Positions 11,858-14,411 of a stretch of DNA of 14,411 bases are shown piece after piece; the stretch's first letter is position 1, and every line of letters starts with the position of its first letter. A program made the position numbers and the translations under genes. Origin of the DNA: DASUKL01 sp036278755 (GTDB taxonomy: Bacteria > Chloroflexota > Limnocylindria > Limnocylindrales > CSP1-4); assembly GCA_036278755.1 (NCBI GenBank), contig DASUKL010000077.1, positions 1 through 14,411 of the forward strand, written 5' to 3'. The notes under the pieces were generated by a model, which did not search any database, was not told where the DNA came from, and saw only the letters and a program-made list of their open reading frames with translations.

Positions 11858-13966
11858 CTAGGGGGCGGCCAGGGCGCTGCGGATGCCGTCGATGGCCCCC
11901 GTCCCCACGGCCTTGGAGCCGCCGACCACGAGGGCTCGCGGCGGGTCGAGCCGCACGATGGCCTGGCTGACCACCGCGGGCAGGACGTCGCTCTGGGTCA
12001 GCAGGAGCGGCACGTCCTGTCCCCCGGCCGCGGCGGAGCCGGCCAGGGCGTCGGGGAAGTCCTGGCCCGTGGCCACATAGACCTGGGGCTGCCCGGTCGG
12101 GAACAGGCCGGCGATGAGGGCCGAGGTCGCATAGCGGTTCGCCCCGCCCACGCGCTGGACCTTGGCCCCAGGCAGGACAGCCTGGACCTGTTTGGCCACG
12201 CCTGAGGCGATGGCCGCGCCCTGCCCGACGATGACCACCGTGGCCGGCTTGAGCCGCTTGAGCTCGTTCGAGGTCGCCGCCGAGAGCGTCGTGGGAGCGG
12301 TGAGGAGCACCGGCCCGCCGCCGTGGTCTGCGGCCGGTCCGGCCGAGAGGGCGTCGGCGAAGGCCTGGCCCGTGGCCAGATAGGCGACCGGGGCGCCCGA
12401 GGCGAAGGCCGTCTTCGAGACGGCGGCCGCGGTGGCGTAGCGATCCGCGCCGGCGATCCGCGTCACCCCGCCCGGGGCATAGGCACCCAGGGCGTGGAGG
12501 ACAGTGTCCGAGACGGCCTTCTGCCCGCCGACGACGACGATCTTGTCGGGCTTGAGGCGTTTGAGCTCGGTGGCCGTGTCGGTCGGGATGGAGGTCGGGG
12601 TGACGAGGAGCATGGCCGTCGAGGCCTGGGCTGCCAGGGTGCCCCCGGCCAGGGCGTCGGGATAGTCGGTGCCGGTGGCCACATAGACCACGGGCGGACC
12701 TGCGGCCACGGTGGCTCGAGAGACGGCGGCCGCCGTGGCGTAGCGGCTGGTGCCGGCCAGGCGGAGGACGCCGAAGGAGGCGGCGATGGCATCCCAGAAT
12801 CCGGGCTGGCCGCGCTCGTAACCGAGGGCCCAGATGCCGCCGCCGGCGAGGTCGTGGGAGACGACGAGGGCCCACTTCGCGCGCAGGCTGCGGCCGTTGT
12901 CGTAGTACGTCTCCGACCAGGCCTTGGTGGTCGGGTCCTGGACGGCGAACCAGGGCGACTGTTCGACGCTGTCATAGCCGATCGTCGTGCCGGCCGGGAT
13001 GTCGCCCACGTCGGTGCGGGGGATGAAGGCGTAGCCAGAGCCGTCGGTGGGGGCATGGGCGGCGCCCGAGGTGGTGGGCCAGGTCATGCCGTAGAAGGGC
13101 AGGCCGAGGAGGACCCGGTCGGCGGGCACGCCCAGGGAGGCATACTCGGCCAGGCTCCAGGTCAAGCTGAGGCCGCTCCCGGTGCGGTTCAGCGGCGAGA
13201 TGCTGCCGGCCGGACTGCTGCCGGACGAGCGGTATGCGTAGCCCATGAGGAAGGCCCGGTCGGCCCCGGCCTTGATGGCCGCCGCGGCCATCTGGCCGCC
13301 CGAGACGTTGGCGTTGGTGGCCACGCTCACCCGGGCCGCGGGGTTCTTGGCCCGCAGCGCGGCGCGGACCTTGCCGACCCAGGCGGCGTAGGCCGGGAAG
13401 TCGGCGTTGTGGAGGTTCTCGACGTCAAGGTCGACGCCGTCCACCCCGCGCTCGGTGACGATCGTGGCGATGGCCGAGACGGCCATGGCCTGCGCCGTGG
13501 GATCCGAGAAGAAGGCGGTGTTGTGGGCCAGACCGAAGGAGGTCACGGTCAGGTCGACGCGCACGCCTTGCGCGTGCGCGTGGGCGATGATCGCATCGGC
13601 CAGGGGACCGGTGACCGTGCTGTAGCCGTTGGACCCAGGGTTGATCGTGCCGTCGCCGTTGAGCGTCACCGCGTACAGGGCGATGTCGGTCAGAAGGTCG
13701 TAGTGGAGGCTGGCATCGGTGCCGCTGTCGATCTCCCAGTAGGGCAGGAAGCCGTACATCTCGGCACTCAGCCGATGGGCGAACTGGCTGGGCTTGAGGG
13801 GGGCGTTGGTGGCCGCGGCGACCGGGGAGGGCCCGCCCGGGAGGTCGTCCAGGCCGGCTAGACCGGGCAGGGCCGTGGCGGACGGCACCACCGTCAGGGC
13901 TATGGCCAGGGCCAGGCTGAGGGTCAGGAGGAAGAGACGGTGGACGGAGCTGCGGTGGCTCGGCAT
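11858..13966 (-). CDS. Secreted GH18-family hydrolase with three CWB2 cell-wall-binding repeats
   Basis: A 702-aa exported protein. The signal peptide is about residues 1-32 (MPSHRSSVHR, then a Leu/Ala core, ending ATA). A glycoside hydrolase 18 domain (about 68-398) follows, opening with YGFLPYW and carrying the full catalytic signature D176-x-x-D179-x-D181-x-E183 (DGVDLDVE). FLMGYAY and RVLLGLPFYGM strands follow, and the domain closes with GGGIWALGYE. Three CWB2 (PF04122-like) repeats follow at about 400-497, 501-598 and 604-700, each with R-Y-A-T and a VVVGG-type end. GH18 enzymes cleave beta-1,4-linked GlcNAc polymers, and CWB2 repeats hold proteins to the wall, so a wall-bound glycosidase is likely. 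The frame stays open 100 codons upstream, but only through repetitive spacer DNA. ATG 13966 has GGAGG 8 nt upstream and the signal peptide. Confidence 0.93.
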   Translation of the reverse strand: MPSHRSSVHRLFLLTLSLALAIALTVVPSATALPGLAGLDDLPGGPSPVAAATNAPLKPSQFAHRLSAEMYGFLPYWEIDSGTDASLHYDLLTDIALYAVTLNGDGTINPGSNGYSTVTGPLADAIIAHAHAQGVRVDLTVTSFGLAHNTAFFSDPTAQAMAVSAIATIVTERGVDGVDLDVENLHNADFPAYAAWVGKVRAALRAKNPAARVSVATNANVSGGQMAAAAIKAGADRAFLMGYAYRSSGSSPAGSISPLNRTGSGLSLTWSLAEYASLGVPADRVLLGLPFYGMTWPTTSGAAHAPTDGSGYAFIPRTDVGDIPAGTTIGYDSVEQSPWFAVQDPTTKAWSETYYDNGRSLRAKWALVVSHDLAGGGIWALGYERGQPGFWDAIAASFGVLRLAGTSRYATAAAVSRATVAAGPPVVYVATGTDYPDALAGGTLAAQASTAMLLVTPTSIPTDTATELKRLKPDKIVVVGGQKAVSDTVLHALGAYAPGGVTRIAGADRYATAAAVSKTAFASGAPVAYLATGQAFADALSAGPAADHGGGPVLLTAPTTLSAATSNELKRLKPATVVIVGQGAAIASGVAKQVQAVLPGAKVQRVGGANRYATSALIAGLFPTGQPQVYVATGQDFPDALAGSAAAGGQDVPLLLTQSDVLPAVVSQAIVRLDPPRALVVGGSKAVGTGAIDGIRSALAAP

Positions 13967-13974
13967 CGACGAGA

Positions 13975-13979
13975 CCTCC
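13975..13979 (-). promoter_or_regulatory. Shine-Dalgarno deciding the ATG start at 13966
   Basis: On the minus strand GGAGG (13979-13975) lies 8 nt before ATG 13966-13964. It sets the start directly before the signal peptide and rules out the 100-codon upstream extension. Confidence 0.85.
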
Positions 13980-14027
13980 GGTCGCTGGGACGCAGGGACT
14001 GCCGCGGTTCCGGCATGCTGGGGAGCC

Positions 14028-14411
14028 GGCTGGGGGTCGCGGCGTAGCGCGCAGCCTACCCAACCTGCCCCGAGCCTGGGAACCGGCCCGATGGTCCGGG
14101 GGGCCGGAGCATGGATCCCGTTCCGGGGGACGTGACGCTGAGCGATGGGGCTCGCATCCCGGTAGCTGCCGTCACGCGCATCCCAGCTGCCGTCACGCGC
14201 ATCCCGGCCGGCTGCCGTCACGCGCAGGCCGGCTGCCGTCACGCGCATCCCGGCCGCTGCCGTCACGCGCAGCGGGACAAGCGGCGAACGAGCCCCTGCC
14301 CGGTCGTCGGTCGTACCGCCGGCCGTGACGATGGACCGATGAGGCCCGGTCTCAGTGGTTAGATGTCCCGCTGGCCGAGACGGCTACCGACCGCTGGGCA
14401 TCCCGATCGTC
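14028..14411 (+). repeat. Composite intergenic repeat, copy C (plus orientation, cut by window end)
   Basis: Fills most of the last 445 bp, which hold no credible gene. The 78-bp block (14028-14105) matches copy A at 71 of 78 positions. The GTGACGCTGAGCG segment, an expanded GTCACGCGC array, the CAAGCGGCGAACGAGCCCCTG stretch and the AGATGTCCCGCTGG stretch then follow in the shared order. The window ends on GCTGGGCATCCCGATCGTC, where the 50-bp tail starts in the other copies. The block begins 62 bp upstream of the GH18-CWB2 start, so that gene's promoter may lie inside the repeat. Confidence 0.8.
14165..14271 (+). repeat. Five 16-bp direct repeats inside copy C
   Basis: GCTGCCGTCACGCGCA occurs exactly at 14165, 14186, 14211, 14232 and 14256. 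The gaps are 5, 9, 5 and 8 nt and alternate between TCCC-type and GGCCG sequence. Copies A and B have a single related site (CGCTGTCACGCTCAGCG-type) here, so this is a local expansion in copy C. Confidence 0.9.

Noticed and set aside
12323..13861. 512-codon open frame on the plus strand
   Set aside because: It is antisense to the GH18-CWB2 gene, which has a clear signal peptide, catalytic motif and repeats.
13967..14266. 100-codon N-terminal extension of the GH18-CWB2 gene
   Set aside because: It translates the 16-bp repeat array and conserved repeat block into repetitive peptide; ATG 13966 has GGAGG and a signal peptide directly after it.
14165..14271. CRISPR array
   Set aside because: Repeats are only 16 bp, gaps are 5 to 9 nt and themselves repetitive, and no cas gene is present.

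Overview
The window is about 70% G+C and carries densely packed genes with strong G/C third-position bias, which produces long antisense shadow frames. The gene set suggests a soil or freshwater Chloroflexota lineage (Limnocylindria/Ellin6529-like): two different F420-dependent luciferase-like oxidoreductases, a YyaL/SPATA20-type thioredoxin-fold protein, a DUF2089-DUF4097 operon, and a secreted GH18 protein with CWB2 cell-wall repeats. An actinobacterial-type host cannot be excluded. There are no rRNA, tRNA, CRISPR, integrase or transposase genes.

Layout. (1) 1-737 is the 3' end of an F420-dependent oxidoreductase (TIGR03617-like). (2) 847-3997 is a same-strand group: a membrane GGDEF/HD-GYP signalling protein with a degenerate GGDEF motif, a Pro/Ala/Thr-rich surface protein whose TTG start abuts the previous stop, and a small four-helix membrane protein. 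(3) 3998-4550 has no gene and holds repeats. (4) 4551-6674 (minus) is a DUF255/YyaL-type protein, divergent from (5) an F420-dependent oxidoreductase (Rv1855c/TIGR03560-like) at 6766-7755. A perfect 10-bp inverted repeat lies between them. (6) 7767-11320 is a probable operon: promoter with operator-like direct repeats, a 57-aa leader ORF, a DUF2089 zinc-ribbon/HTH regulator, a DUF4097 beta-repeat protein, a small SHOCT-like protein and an MFS exporter. Its genes are joined by ATGA overlaps or very short gaps. (7) 11321-11857 has no gene and holds repeats. (8) 11858-13966 (minus) is a secreted GH18 hydrolase with three CWB2 repeats. (9) 13967-14411 has no gene and holds repeats.

Two observations stand out. 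First, the three long gene-free spacers hold diverged copies of one composite repeat of about 400 bp. It is made of a 78-bp conserved block, a GTCACG-rich middle and a 50-bp tandem tail. It reads minus at 4.4-4.06 kb and plus at 11.4 and 14.0 kb, and I do not recognise it as a named element. Second, three consecutive operon proteins carry the same short helical-hairpin (SHOCT-like) module, at the C-terminus of the first two and the N-terminus of the third, which suggests mutual assembly or self-regulation around the DUF2089 regulator.

How the genes may work together (inference): the c-di-GMP-type protein with the tethered surface protein, and the secreted GH18-CWB2 protein, point to a cell-surface programme. 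The DUF2089 operon looks like an autoregulated response unit with an efflux pump at its end. The two F420 enzymes look metabolically independent of these.
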